64,000 nt of DNA, from NCBI GenBank assembly GCA_963210315.1, contig OY723249.1, positions 248,001 to 312,000 on the forward strand. The letters run 5' to 3'. Below the pieces are notes generated by a model. That model was not told where the DNA came from and searched no databases. It saw only the letters and a program-made list of their open reading frames with translations. Shown piece by piece: positions 19,059 through 28,005 of the stretch. The number at the start of each line of letters is the position of its first letter. Position 1 is the stretch's first letter. The stretch comes from Rhynchopus euleeides (lineage: Eukaryota; Euglenozoa; Diplonemea; Diplonemida; Diplonemidae). A program made the translations under genes and the position numbers.

Positions 19059-22000
19059 TCAAAACCGTGTCAGCTGCCCATCGCTCGCCGCATCACCCAC
19101 ACTCGCCGAAGGGCTGCTCAGGGCGCTGAGCCCGCCACTCTGGCGGTGCGACGACGCAGGGCTGCGGACGGGCGGCACAGACACAGACTGCAGGGGCGCG
19201 AGGCGGCGCGGGCTCGCCGGGGTCCCCGACACCGCCTTCCCGATGCTCTCCACCCTCCGCAGCGACCCCACCCTCCCGCCGCCACCACGGGTCGGCGCTC
19301 CTGCCGTACTCTCCTTCCTTGCAAACCGGATGCTGCTCGTCTTCCGCAACGCGGTGCCCGACGCCGTCTCCCGCCGTGCAGAGGGAGTCGGTGTCGGTGG
19401 GCCTGCAACACACTCCGCATCTGGGTTGCTCCCCAACGAGCCTGTCCGTCGCTTCTGCCACTTCTCCCGGAGGACGCGCTGCCGGTTCTCGATGCCCGGC
19501 ACGTTGAAGATGGTCGGAGAGCTCTGCCTCTTCCGAAGCGACGGCAGGCCGCGAGGCAGCTGCCGCATCGAATCCGCAGAATGCAGCCCCTTGGGCAGCA
19601 CCTGCTTCCAGGTGTCACGCACCAGCAGGAACACCTTCACGATGTGCCCCACGATGGAGTTTGCGAGCAGCGCAGAGTTCGGCAGCACCTCCGGGAGGTC
19701 TGTGTGTTCTATCGCCTGCCGTGTGACGGAGCGCGCCGTCGCGCGCGCCTCCACAGGCATCGAGTGGCTCCCCGAGACAGTCCGCATCAGCATGGCGAGC
19801 ACCGCGTCGCCGCTCCGCCTCCCCGACTGCAGGAACCCCCGCAGCAGGCGGTGCAGCTCCGACACCGCGAGGTGCACCCTCCCCAGCGCGTTGCGCTGCT
19901 GCGACCCGCCACCCCCCCTCAGGGGCAACACGCCACCGCCACCACCTCGCACCTTCCCCGCGATGAGGGACGGGCGCTGGTGCCCCGGCATGGCCCCCAT
20001 GCCCTGCAGTGCCTCCGAGTCTGCCATGCGCAGCTTCCTCCCCTGCATCATGCGCAGCACCGCGCCGGACACCGCCTTCTGCCTGCCCTCCCTGTCGGGG
20101 CAGTCGGCATACTCCCGGGTGCCGGGGAGGGCGTCCTCATTCGCCATGCCCTGCCGCTCCAACGCCTCGATCACCTCGCGGAGAGTCTCCTGCGAGGCGG
20201 CAGACTCCGCGATGTGCACCAGGAGCTGGGTGTTCAGCTCATTCCCTCTGTCAACCGCATCCTCCAACGCGGCGATATCAGCACGCTGCTGCAGCGGCGA
20301 CTGTAGCGGGGAGCCCCCATCGGGGGTGTCGCTCCCCCGCCTCCCCAAGGGGGAGATGCAGCCAGCAGACCCCACGCGCTGCCCGGGGTGCCCGGAGTGC
20401 ACCCCCGCGAGCAGCCCCCTTGCGACCAGGCTTTTCCAGAAATTTGTCGCAGGGAATGCGTCGGGGATCAGGGGGTTCGGCGCGGCGGTGCCGCCGCCGA
20501 CATGCCTGCCGGCCAGCGCGACAGGGTATACCCGCCACACGTCGCCGCGCCGGTTGGGGCGGAGTGGTGCCTCGACCTCCTCGAAGGCCAGCGGGGAGGA
20601 GGAGGTGAGCAGCACGCCGCCGCCCCCGCCGATGTCCTGCTGCCCCTCGTCTGCCCGCTGCGCCGCCTCCCTGTCGTGGCCCGCCTTGGCGCGGGAGGAG
20701 AGCAGCACCTCGCCCCCACAGGTCCCCGTGAGGATGCGGGAGCACCGCACCATCACAGACCCGCCATACCACACCCCAGCCGCCCCGCCCACCGCACCCC
20801 CCGCCCCGGGGAGCGTGTCCTCGCTGGAGGTGGAGCCGGAGGTGGAGCGGCGCTGCAGCGAGGGCGGTGGCTGCATTTGCAGTGGGACCGGATCGTCGCG
20901 GCTGAGCGCCCCCACGTGGATCGCACACCGCACCCGCAGGCCACGCCACAGGCATGCGGTGGTCGGATCCGAAGGTTGGGATTGCTCTGCGCTTGTGGTG
21001 CCGTCGGGGGTGGAGGTGGAGGTGGAGGAGACAGAGGGGTCCTGCACCCCCCGCCATAATTCGTGTTGCAGGATAGCCTCCGGCCAGTCTGCGCTGAGGA
21101 GGCACGACTGGAGCTCCGTCGCAAAGGCGACCGCGGCGGCGGCCCTCTCAAAGACGAAGCTGTGGCTGTCGGCGGGCGGGGGGGACACCTCACCGTAGTG
21201 GTTGCACCGCTCCCCCGCGTGGCTGGCGCACAGCCTGGCGAGGGCACCCTCCAGCACCGAGAGGGCCGCACCGCACTCCCCAGGGAAGGCTTCGCCCAGC
21301 GCCTTCGCATCCTGCACCTGCGTCATGACGATGTAGGCAGCGCCCCCCTTCCCGGGGAGTCGCGGCGGGGAGGCGTGGTCGCCGCTGTGCTGCGGCGGCC
21401 TCCCTCCCTTCGAGGCGCTGGACGCGGCCCTCCCCCTGGCAGACCGCGAGCCCTTCCGCTTCTTCACGGAGGCCCGCCGCCCGCCACCCCCCGGCTTGTT
21501 TGCAGGATTCGGCACAGCCCCTGCCGCACCGCCCTGCTCCTGCGGGGTGGGGGACGCAGCACCCCCTTCCGGCGGCGGTGTGCCTCCTCCATCCCCGCTT
21601 CGGCAGAGGGGGTCGTCGTCGCCACCCCCGAGGTCGATGTATGCTGCGTCACGGCCCCCCTCCTGTTCCTCGTCGTCCACCGCGCCGGTGTAGAATGTGT
21701 CATCCTCATCTTCTTCGTCGCCGCTGCGCGGGTTGGCGGCCCCCTTCGCAGCCCCCTCTGCAGCCTCGGCTTCAGCATCTGCCTCGGCTTGCAGGAGGAG
21801 GATTTTCGCCTCCGCCTCCTCCAGGCGTTGTGAGAGTTTCATGTTCTCAGACTCGAGGTCCTCTATCAGCCACCGCACCGTGTCGAGGCGCTCCAGAGAC
21901 ATGCTGCCGACGTACAGGACCGACTTGATGCGCGAAAGAATCAGCCGGAAGAAGGTGTGGGTCATGGTGGAGGCAAAGTCGGGGGGCGCCTCGAGTATCA

Positions 22001-22421
22001 TGCGGAGCACGTCGGAGTAGAGGCCGCAGGACTCGGTGCGGATCAGCTCGGCGGCAGACTCGAGGGTGTCGATGGGGGGGCCGGCGAAGGCGGCGCGGCA
22101 GAGGTCATCCAGAGCAGGGGAGGATCCGGGGATGGTCTCCACGACGTGTGTGAGGGTGCGGAGCGCCTCAGCCTCGTCCATGCCGTCCAGCGTGGGTGCG
22201 ATGCGGGTGAGGTCGACCTGGTCAGGGGTGTCTAGGTCGCGCCCGTCCATCATGTCGAGAAGGCGTTGGCGGTCCTCCGTGGGGGCGCGCTCCAGCCCTG
22301 CCACGGATTCGTAGACATGCACCTTCCCCAACGCCTCCTCGATCCCCCTCAGCACCCTGTTGTGGTACTCCAGCCCAGCTCCCTCCTCCCACTCGGCATC
22401 TTGGGAGTTCGGGAGCTTCAT
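19059..22421 (-). CDS. Large protein with a degenerate class III adenylate/guanylate cyclase domain, 1120 aa
   Basis: The ATG at 22421 directly follows a C-rich tract ending CCCCAG. Residues about 175-220 form a coiled coil (WLIEDLESENMKLSQRLEEA) leading into acidic, Gly-rich linker. Residues about 360-590 align with the catalytic domain of trypanosomatid receptor adenylate cyclases: FATELQSCLLSADWPEAIL, LWRGLRVRCAIHVG and YGGSVMVRCSRI match the ELQ-W, LWNGLRVRVGIHTG and YYGDTSNMAAR blocks. The metal-binding Asp of FTDI is Gln here (IVMTQVQ) and the Asp of VGDSF is replaced (HYGEV, followed by an insert). The Asn of the YGD-NMAAR block is also missing, so cyclase activity is unlikely. The rest is Ser/Arg/Pro-rich with a helical stretch (about 725-900). 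No membrane span or signal peptide was seen. Probably a regulatory pseudo-cyclase. Confidence 0.8.
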   Translation of the reverse strand: MKLPNSQDAEWEEGAGLEYHNRVLRGIEEALGKVHVYESVAGLERAPTEDRQRLLDMMDGRDLDTPDQVDLTRIAPTLDGMDEAEALRTLTHVVETIPGSSPALDDLCRAAFAGPPIDTLESAAELIRTESCGLYSDVLRMILEAPPDFASTMTHTFFRLILSRIKSVLYVGSMSLERLDTVRWLIEDLESENMKLSQRLEEAEAKILLLQAEADAEAEAAEGAAKGAANPRSGDEEDEDDTFYTGAVDDEEQEGGRDAAYIDLGGGDDDPLCRSGDGGGTPPPEGGAASPTPQEQGGAAGAVPNPANKPGGGGRRASVKKRKGSRSARGRAASSASKGGRPPQHSGDHASPPRLPGKGGAAYIVMTQVQDAKALGEAFPGECGAALSVLEGALARLCASHAGERCNHYGEVSPPPADSHSFVFERAAAAVAFATELQSCLLSADWPEAILQHELWRGVQDPSVSSTSTSTPDGTTSAEQSQPSDPTTACLWRGLRVRCAIHVGALSRDDPVPLQMQPPPSLQRRSTSGSTSSEDTLPGAGGAVGGAAGVWYGGSVMVRCSRILTGTCGGEVLLSSRAKAGHDREAAQRADEGQQDIGGGGGVLLTSSSPLAFEEVEAPLRPNRRGDVWRVYPVALAGRHVGGGTAAPNPLIPDAFPATNFWKSLVARGLLAGVHSGHPGQRVGSAGCISPLGRRGSDTPDGGSPLQSPLQQRADIAALEDAVDRGNELNTQLLVHIAESAASQETLREVIEALERQGMANEDALPGTREYADCPDREGRQKAVSGAVLRMMQGRKLRMADSEALQGMGAMPGHQRPSLIAGKVRGGGGGVLPLRGGGGSQQRNALGRVHLAVSELHRLLRGFLQSGRRSGDAVLAMLMRTVSGSHSMPVEARATARSVTRQAIEHTDLPEVLPNSALLANSIVGHIVKVFLLVRDTWKQVLPKGLHSADSMRQLPRGLPSLRKRQSSPTIFNVPGIENRQRVLREKWQKRRTGSLGSNPDAECVAGPPTPTPSARRETASGTALRKTSSIRFARKESTAGAPTRGGGGRVGSLRRVESIGKAVSGTPASPRRLAPLQSVSVPPVRSPASSHRQSGGLSALSSPSASVGDAASDGQLTRF

Positions 22422-22440
22422 CTGGGGAGGGGAGGGGGTG
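22422..22440 (-). promoter_or_regulatory. Pyrimidine tract and CAG abutting the cyclase-like ATG
   Basis: On the minus strand CACCCCCTCCCCTCCCCAG runs straight into ATG. It could be the spliced-leader acceptor or the 3' end of a cis intron. The long C-rich sequence further upstream, to about 22650, has no stop in the coding frame but is low complexity and was left out of the gene. Confidence 0.5.
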
Positions 22441-22828
22441 TGATGCGTGGTGCAGCTCTGCTGCACCCGTGGGGGAGGGGGAGGGGCAGGGGCGCTCGGT
22501 GGTGTGTGCGCCTGTGTGTGGGTTGTGGGTGGCTGTTGGCTTGCCGCGGTGGGGGAGGGGGGGGGGAGAGCTCGGCGTGCATGGTGGGGTGTTAGGGCAG
22601 TGGGCAGCAAAAGGGGAGACGGTGGGTGGGGGGGGGGGGGGGGTGGGGGCATGCGATCACTCGTTTTTTTAGCCCTCTAAATTGTAACTTTTTTGTCTTC
22701 TCCTTCCGCATCTTCATCTCTGTTCGTTCCTTTTTAACGCCACGAATGCAACCCCCACATCGCAGGAAACCCCTCTGCCCCGCAAGGCAGCAGCGCCTGC
22801 TCGGCTAGTCGGCACTGCTTCGAGGGTA

Positions 22829-25549
22829 TCACGTGCGCTTTGCCTTGGGGCCTGTGCCCACGTAGAGGCTCGCGATGCCCCACAGCAGGAGCAGGATGAG
22901 AGTCAGCAGGTTGGCGATGACGTAGCGGCTGATGGAGTGCCCGATCTGCTTCCAGCTGCCGGTGTTGCGCAGCGTCACGAAGAAGGCGAGGGCCACGAGG
23001 TCCGACAGGGCTACCGTGAGCGCCACTACACTGAAGACGCTGCGCACGGCACCCCTGCAGAGGAACAGCACCGTGGAGGTCAGGGCCAGCAGCGGCAGCC
23101 ACAGCTTGAAGATCAGCAGCGCGCCCATGATGCCCTTGTCGAAGTGTGTCTGCAGGCGGTACACCGAGGGGAGGTCGAAGGAGGAAACCGACGCGATGTT
23201 GCCTGTGGCGAAGAAGGCGTAGTAAACAAGCAGCAGCAGCAGCACGGCCTGCGTTGAGACGCTGAGCTGCAGCTGGCGTGACACCTGCTCGGTGCGGTGC
23301 AGCAGCAGGGACAGGATGCCCAGGAAGAGCGGCTCGTAGCCCACCGACAACAGGGCCATGGGTGGCTGCAGGCAGAGGAGCGTGTAGGCGAGGCGGTGGT
23401 CTGGGGGTACGGTGTGGAGCGTCAGGCGTGGCAGGGCCATGGAGGCCAGCAGGATGCACCATGCGGCTGCCTGGTTGGCGAGGGGTAGCCCGTCGGCGCT
23501 GACGCTGCGGATGTAGTCCGTCAGGCCTGTGAGCAGGGCGGCCGCGAACCAGAGCATCCACGGCAGGCGGAAGGAGGTGTGGAGGTGTGGCTGCAGGAAG
23601 ATGTAGAAGCACAGGCTCAGCACGACTCCTGCAGGCGACACCATGGCGAGGAAGTCGGACCCGACGCATGGCAGCAGGGTGAAGGCGCCTGTCAGGATGA
23701 CGAGCAGCTTTGTGGCGGTGTCTGTCTGGGTGGTGCAGTGGAGGCCGCCTGCAAGCAGGGCGAAGGCGATGGAGAAGACCCAGCGCTGGTGAAAGCCGAG
23801 GATGACGGAGGTGACGCCGATCGCGGCGGTGGCTGTGTGTGCGGAGGTGACGGTGTTGCGGAGGAACTGCCACGCACGTGCGCTGTGCAGCCAGATGAAG
23901 GGCAGGATGTGGCAGGGTGCCAGGAGGTAGCATGCGTCGCGCCACGCCATGCCCTGCACGTGTACCACAGGCAGCACCAGGGCGTAGCCCAGCACCAGCG
24001 GCAGGGCGCTGAAGCCCCGCTGCGGTGCGGTGATGCCTGTGGTCTCGGAGGCGACGACGGCCACGCTGTAGAGTGCCCAGACGGTGTAGGCGAAGGCCAC
24101 TGCGGCCAGCATCAGGGCCTTGTCGTACTCGCGGTAGTACAGCGCCCCCTCGTGCAGCAGCTCGACCAGCCCGCCGCTGCGCTGCAGCACCGCCTCGTAA
24201 TCACGCCCCTCCATGTGCTGCGACAGCGCAGCGAACATCGCCTCCGCCTCCCCAGCCCCGCCCCACTCGCTGAACCACCCGCGGCACCTGCTGCGCCGCA
24301 CTGCCGCTGCACCCTGCACGCGCTCCCGCGCCTGCAGCACGTTGGTGAACATGGCGTGCGCACGTGCCGCACGGTCCGTCGACATGTACTCGATGGGCAC
24401 AGTCCCCTCGCTGTGCACAGGCAGCGGCGACGACAGCAGAGACGCCATCAGCATGCTGACGTCTGCCGGCTCCACGTCGATGCGGGTGGCAGGGTCGCGC
24501 TGCCAGTGCTCACGGGTGTACTCCACCTCCTCCTCCTCCGACACAAACGCCTCCTGCCAGTAGCGCACCCCGCTGCTCGCCGAGGGCTGCGTGCGGCACA
24601 CGCTGCTCACACCCGCCCCAAACACGATGAGCGGCACACGTGTCTCCTCAGGCGACCCGTCGCCGTGTGACCCACGCTGCGTCATGCCGTGATCGGCAGT
24701 GATGACGAACGCCGTGTGTGTATCGCCGTAGAAGGCATCGATGGTGCTCTTCGCATCCCTCAGGCAGCTGTCGACATGCTCCAGTGTCTCGAGATACCCG
24801 ACACCCCCTGTGCCATACTTGTGCCCTGCAGAGTCCATCCCGAGGTAGTGCAGGAAGAACACTACACGCTCCGAGTGGAGGCTTTTCAGAAGCTCGGGGT
24901 CATCGGGTGCAGCAGCGAAGAACGCAGACATATTCCGCCTCACCCACGCATCCAGCACTGCGGGGTCCTGCGCAAAGTCGTTCAGCTCGTCTGGAAAGGC
25001 ACTCGTGTGGACATGCGGAGCACCTGCAAAGATGCCGACAATCTCAGGCGCACCCCACTGCCACACATGCGACGCCTCCTTCCACACAGTGTCGAACGAC
25101 TTGTTCGGGTTGTGCTGCCACCCTGTGGTCACCGCCGAGGGGTCTTCGTAGAGCCCAGCAATGAGGGACACATGACCGGGACGCGACTCGGTGGGAACGT
25201 GTGTATGCGTCACCCCCCAGCACACTGGCTCCTCGCTCTGCAGCACGCCCGCCAGGAAGGGTGCTGTGGGTGTGCCGCGTGCCGCACGCCCGTCCCTCTC
25301 TGAGACAAGGTCCCTCGCCATGGCGCTGAACACCACATCAGCAGGTGCGCCGTCGAGCGTCACAAACACAAGACGCTTGGCAAGAGGGGGTGCGCTCGAC
25401 TGATGGGGACGGAGCCCCCCGATGTCCTGGATGGGGCTCCGGTAGTACACATCCAGTGCGCACAGCGTGTACAGCAGGTGGTAGAACACCGACACGCAGA
25501 AGTACGCCCATGGCTGCGCGAGGAAGCGGTTCAGCAGTGAGGCGTGCAT
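22829..25549 (-). CDS. GPI ethanolamine phosphate transferase 1 (PIG-N/MCD4 type), copy 1, 906 aa
   Basis: PIG-N adds ethanolamine phosphate to the first mannose of the GPI precursor in the ER membrane. The start at 25549 gives an N-terminal transmembrane anchor (residues about 12-35, QPWAYFCVSVFYHLLYTLCA) followed by the lumenal alkaline-phosphatase-like domain. Metal and nucleophile motifs are intact: VTLDGAPAD, VPTESRPGHVSLIAG with the Thr nucleophile, FLHYLGMDSAGHKYG, and ITADHGMTQRGSHG. The C-terminal 450 residues are a series of transmembrane helices, as in the family (about 930 residues). TGCAG lies one base before the ATG. It is a tandem paralogue of 28006-30765 and shares with it a nearly identical 416-bp block. 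Confidence 0.92.
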   Translation of the reverse strand: MHASLLNRFLAQPWAYFCVSVFYHLLYTLCALDVYYRSPIQDIGGLRPHQSSAPPLAKRLVFVTLDGAPADVVFSAMARDLVSERDGRAARGTPTAPFLAGVLQSEEPVCWGVTHTHVPTESRPGHVSLIAGLYEDPSAVTTGWQHNPNKSFDTVWKEASHVWQWGAPEIVGIFAGAPHVHTSAFPDELNDFAQDPAVLDAWVRRNMSAFFAAAPDDPELLKSLHSERVVFFLHYLGMDSAGHKYGTGGVGYLETLEHVDSCLRDAKSTIDAFYGDTHTAFVITADHGMTQRGSHGDGSPEETRVPLIVFGAGVSSVCRTQPSASSGVRYWQEAFVSEEEEVEYTREHWQRDPATRIDVEPADVSMLMASLLSSPLPVHSEGTVPIEYMSTDRAARAHAMFTNVLQARERVQGAAAVRRSRCRGWFSEWGGAGEAEAMFAALSQHMEGRDYEAVLQRSGGLVELLHEGALYYREYDKALMLAAVAFAYTVWALYSVAVVASETTGITAPQRGFSALPLVLGYALVLPVVHVQGMAWRDACYLLAPCHILPFIWLHSARAWQFLRNTVTSAHTATAAIGVTSVILGFHQRWVFSIAFALLAGGLHCTTQTDTATKLLVILTGAFTLLPCVGSDFLAMVSPAGVVLSLCFYIFLQPHLHTSFRLPWMLWFAAALLTGLTDYIRSVSADGLPLANQAAAWCILLASMALPRLTLHTVPPDHRLAYTLLCLQPPMALLSVGYEPLFLGILSLLLHRTEQVSRQLQLSVSTQAVLLLLLVYYAFFATGNIASVSSFDLPSVYRLQTHFDKGIMGALLIFKLWLPLLALTSTVLFLCRGAVRSVFSVVALTVALSDLVALAFFVTLRNTGSWKQIGHSISRYVIANLLTLILLLLWGIASLYVGTGPKAKRT
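24054..24469. repeat. 416-bp block nearly identical between the two PIG-N genes (copy 1)
   Basis: Compared base by base with 29297-29712, only two differences were seen (near 24281 and 24360). Sequence on both sides is strongly diverged. The block encodes the linker from the catalytic domain to the first C-terminal transmembrane helix. Confidence 0.93.
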
Positions 25550-27110
25550 ACTGCAGAACCCGCTTGGCCCCTGCTGCGCTGGAGGCGCCCCGACCCTGTG
25601 GTGTGGTGTGGGGTGTGGTGTCCAATCAGGCAAGGCGGCAGGCCGTGGCCCGCTATGTGGTGTGGCGGGTGGGGGTGGTGGCTCCCGTGTATTGGAGGGC
25701 GGGCTTTTGGGAGGGGGGGGGGGGGGGAGATCGACGCGCAAATGCAGTTCGTTGGGGGAGGGGGGAGGGGTTGCTCTCCCCCCCGGGGGGGTTTTTGTCG
25801 TTCCGTTATTTCTTTGTTGTTTTTTTGTTAGTTCTTCTGCCGGCCACCCCCCCTCCCCGAAGGGGTCACCCCCGGGGATGCACAGAAACAAGCAACACAC
25901 AGGTGGCGCGCTGGCAATGAAGCACGCCAGCTTAAACAGGGCCGACATCTGACACTCTATGAACACATCCCACCGCCAGGCTGCACTGTGCCGCGCACTT
26001 CCCCAGTTGGGATGTCGGCATTCAGATGCCGACTGCACCACTTTACTCAATCGTGCCGGGCGAGAACACGAGGACGGGCTCTGTCGAAAGCCTCCTCCAC
26101 CCCCCAGAGACAGCCAGTTATGGGTGTCCCTCGGGGAAAGGCTGCATCCTGCCTGCCGCATCCCTGAGCAGGGAAGCACGATCGGTATCCTCCGCCACAC
26201 AGATTAGACGCCGTAGCAGGAGGGAAGCGGAAAGATAATGCAGCACAGTCAGTCTGAAATCCAAATTCAACTGGGCTTCGTGCATGGGGCTCACGGAAAA
26301 GGACTGATGCACGAGAGACTGTAGAGTTTCTCTGTTGCACGTCACCTCGTGAGGAGAGCCCATTGGGGATGTGTGCTGTGGCGGAATTGCCTAATGCTGC
26401 CCGTTGCTGGCGTGTCGACCCAGCCTGTGGGGGTGATGTGTGCTGCGTTGACAGAACACATCACCTACTCTACAAAACACGGGCGCCACCGGATCTCCGA
26501 GGAGACGATAGTTTCGGCTTGACAGCATTCTACTTTGCCCTTGGATAACAAGGAGGTGTTGGAAAGGAGGAACTGTGTGGGACACTGGAAGGAGGAGAAA
26601 ATGCCGAGGATGCAGTGGCGATTTGCTCTGCAATGTACTCATGCGTGTGGCACACAGGTAGCCCCAACACAATGAAGGTTCGGCCCTGAAACCGCGCTGC
26701 CCGCCGATCAGAACTTTGTGGTGTAGAAACAAGTTGGTTCAACCAAGTCGTTTGAAGAGACGAATCGCAAACCACACCCAATGGAAAAGGGTATCCAGCC
26801 CCTTGGGGCGGTGCTTTGTGCGTTCCATGTTGAAGCGCTCGATGAGAACAAGAAATGTTCCTATTTAAGTTATTCGGATGTTCACACTGGCCCCTGGGAC
26901 TGGCGCCATTGAGAGCGCCTCAACCAGAAGCACTGCGGAGGTGGGAGGGAGGAGGAGAAGAAAACGAACAACCAACAGGCCAACCTATAATTGAATTAGT
27001 GCGAATCCGCTGCCGCTCTCTATCGCATTCACGCCACTGAGGCTTGGCAAAAAAACACAAACTCGCCCCCCCCCCCCCCCTCCCTCCCCGTTGGGGGTTT
27101 AATAAGCAAA
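25550..27110. other. Intergenic DNA, no gene recognised
   Basis: About 1.5 kb upstream of PIG-N copy 1. A G run occurs near 25719-25728. On the minus strand the reading frame of copy 1 stays open far upstream, but it has no ATG, is Pro-rich and was judged untranslated. Confidence 0.55.
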
Positions 27111-27219
27111 GGGGGCCCTCGCTACCAATCACAGCTCGTCACAGCTCGTCAGTCAGTGAGGGGAAGTGGGCTGGAGCTCACTTTTTCTCACTCAGTCACA
27201 TCTGGTAGCGAGGGCCCCC
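27111..27219. mobile_element. 109-bp MITE-like inverted repeat (GGGGGCCCTCGCTACCA ends)
   Basis: GGGGGCCCTCGCTACCA at 27111-27127 pairs with TGGTAGCGAGGGCCCCC at 27203-27219. The flanks end and begin with AAA, possibly a 3-bp target duplication. The interior has CACAGCTCGTC repeats. A related element occurs at 52781-52974. With these ends the transcript would fold into a long hairpin. Confidence 0.75.
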
Positions 27220-28005
27220 AAATAACATCAAAAGATGTACGGAAGGCTTTCCACGCGTGTGATAAAGCTGCTCAGGTGCGACAGCCCTATTCCCTTCTGG
27301 TTTGCAAAAAAAATGTCACTCCAGTGCAGCCGCTCTTTACTCGTATTTTGTTTGTGATGCGTTGACGTTTCCACACACATGCCTCAACTCCTGTAATGGG
27401 GGGAGGCTAGTGGTGTGATGTGCGGAGCCCGTTTGGCTGTGGTGGAGTGACATTCTCTGCTCACAAGTGTGCGTAAAAAAATACAAAAAAGCAAGAGAAA
27501 TCCGGCAATCCTCTGTGAGGGTGACTCGCCTTATTAATTAGGCATTTCTGCACGAAGTCACACATCTCCTGAACCGTCCTGGCGTGGTGCTGCAGAGTGT
27601 TGGAAGAAAATCGTGCACCGGCCTCTCTGCTCGTGATCAGGCTGATATGGCCTCCCACACACCTATCCATTCGGCCATGTTAGCACATGTTCCGTTGGGT
27701 TGAAGCATCTGAGGCACAGGCAGACTCTGCTGTGAACACCCCCATGCAAAACACCCCCTTTGCATATCGAGACGGGCAGCCCTTCTACAACACACACACG
27801 CTATCCCTTTGTTGAATAGTGCAGGTTCACACCGAGCAAACCCCTGATGATCCCCTGCACTGTTCTCAAAAGGTAAACACACACATCATCATTCGCCACG
27901 CCGCGATCAACCCCGATCCCCTAGAACACTGCAACAGCACCTGCACTTCTGAGGCTAGTCCTCCCCTGCTGGCTGCACACCAACCCACCCAACCATGCGG
28001 CTGGG
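27220..28005. other. Intergenic DNA, no gene recognised
   Basis: About 790 bp downstream of PIG-N copy 2. Near 27358-27374 there is a reverse-complement match to the GGAAGCGTCAACGC end of the 114-bp repeat. Nothing else was recognised. Confidence 0.5.

Noticed and set aside
19243..21198. 651-codon plus-strand open frame
   Set aside because: Antisense of the cyclase-like gene; Pro/Ser/Arg-rich and without conserved blocks.
22422..22652. N-terminal extension of the cyclase-like protein
   Set aside because: Nearly all Pro, His, Ser and Thr from a C-rich tract, which is better explained as a splice-acceptor region.
25550..26200. 217-residue N-terminal extension of PIG-N copy 1
   Set aside because: There is no ATG in it, it is Pro/Gly-rich, and the ATG at 25549 matches the start of copy 2 and directly precedes a membrane anchor.
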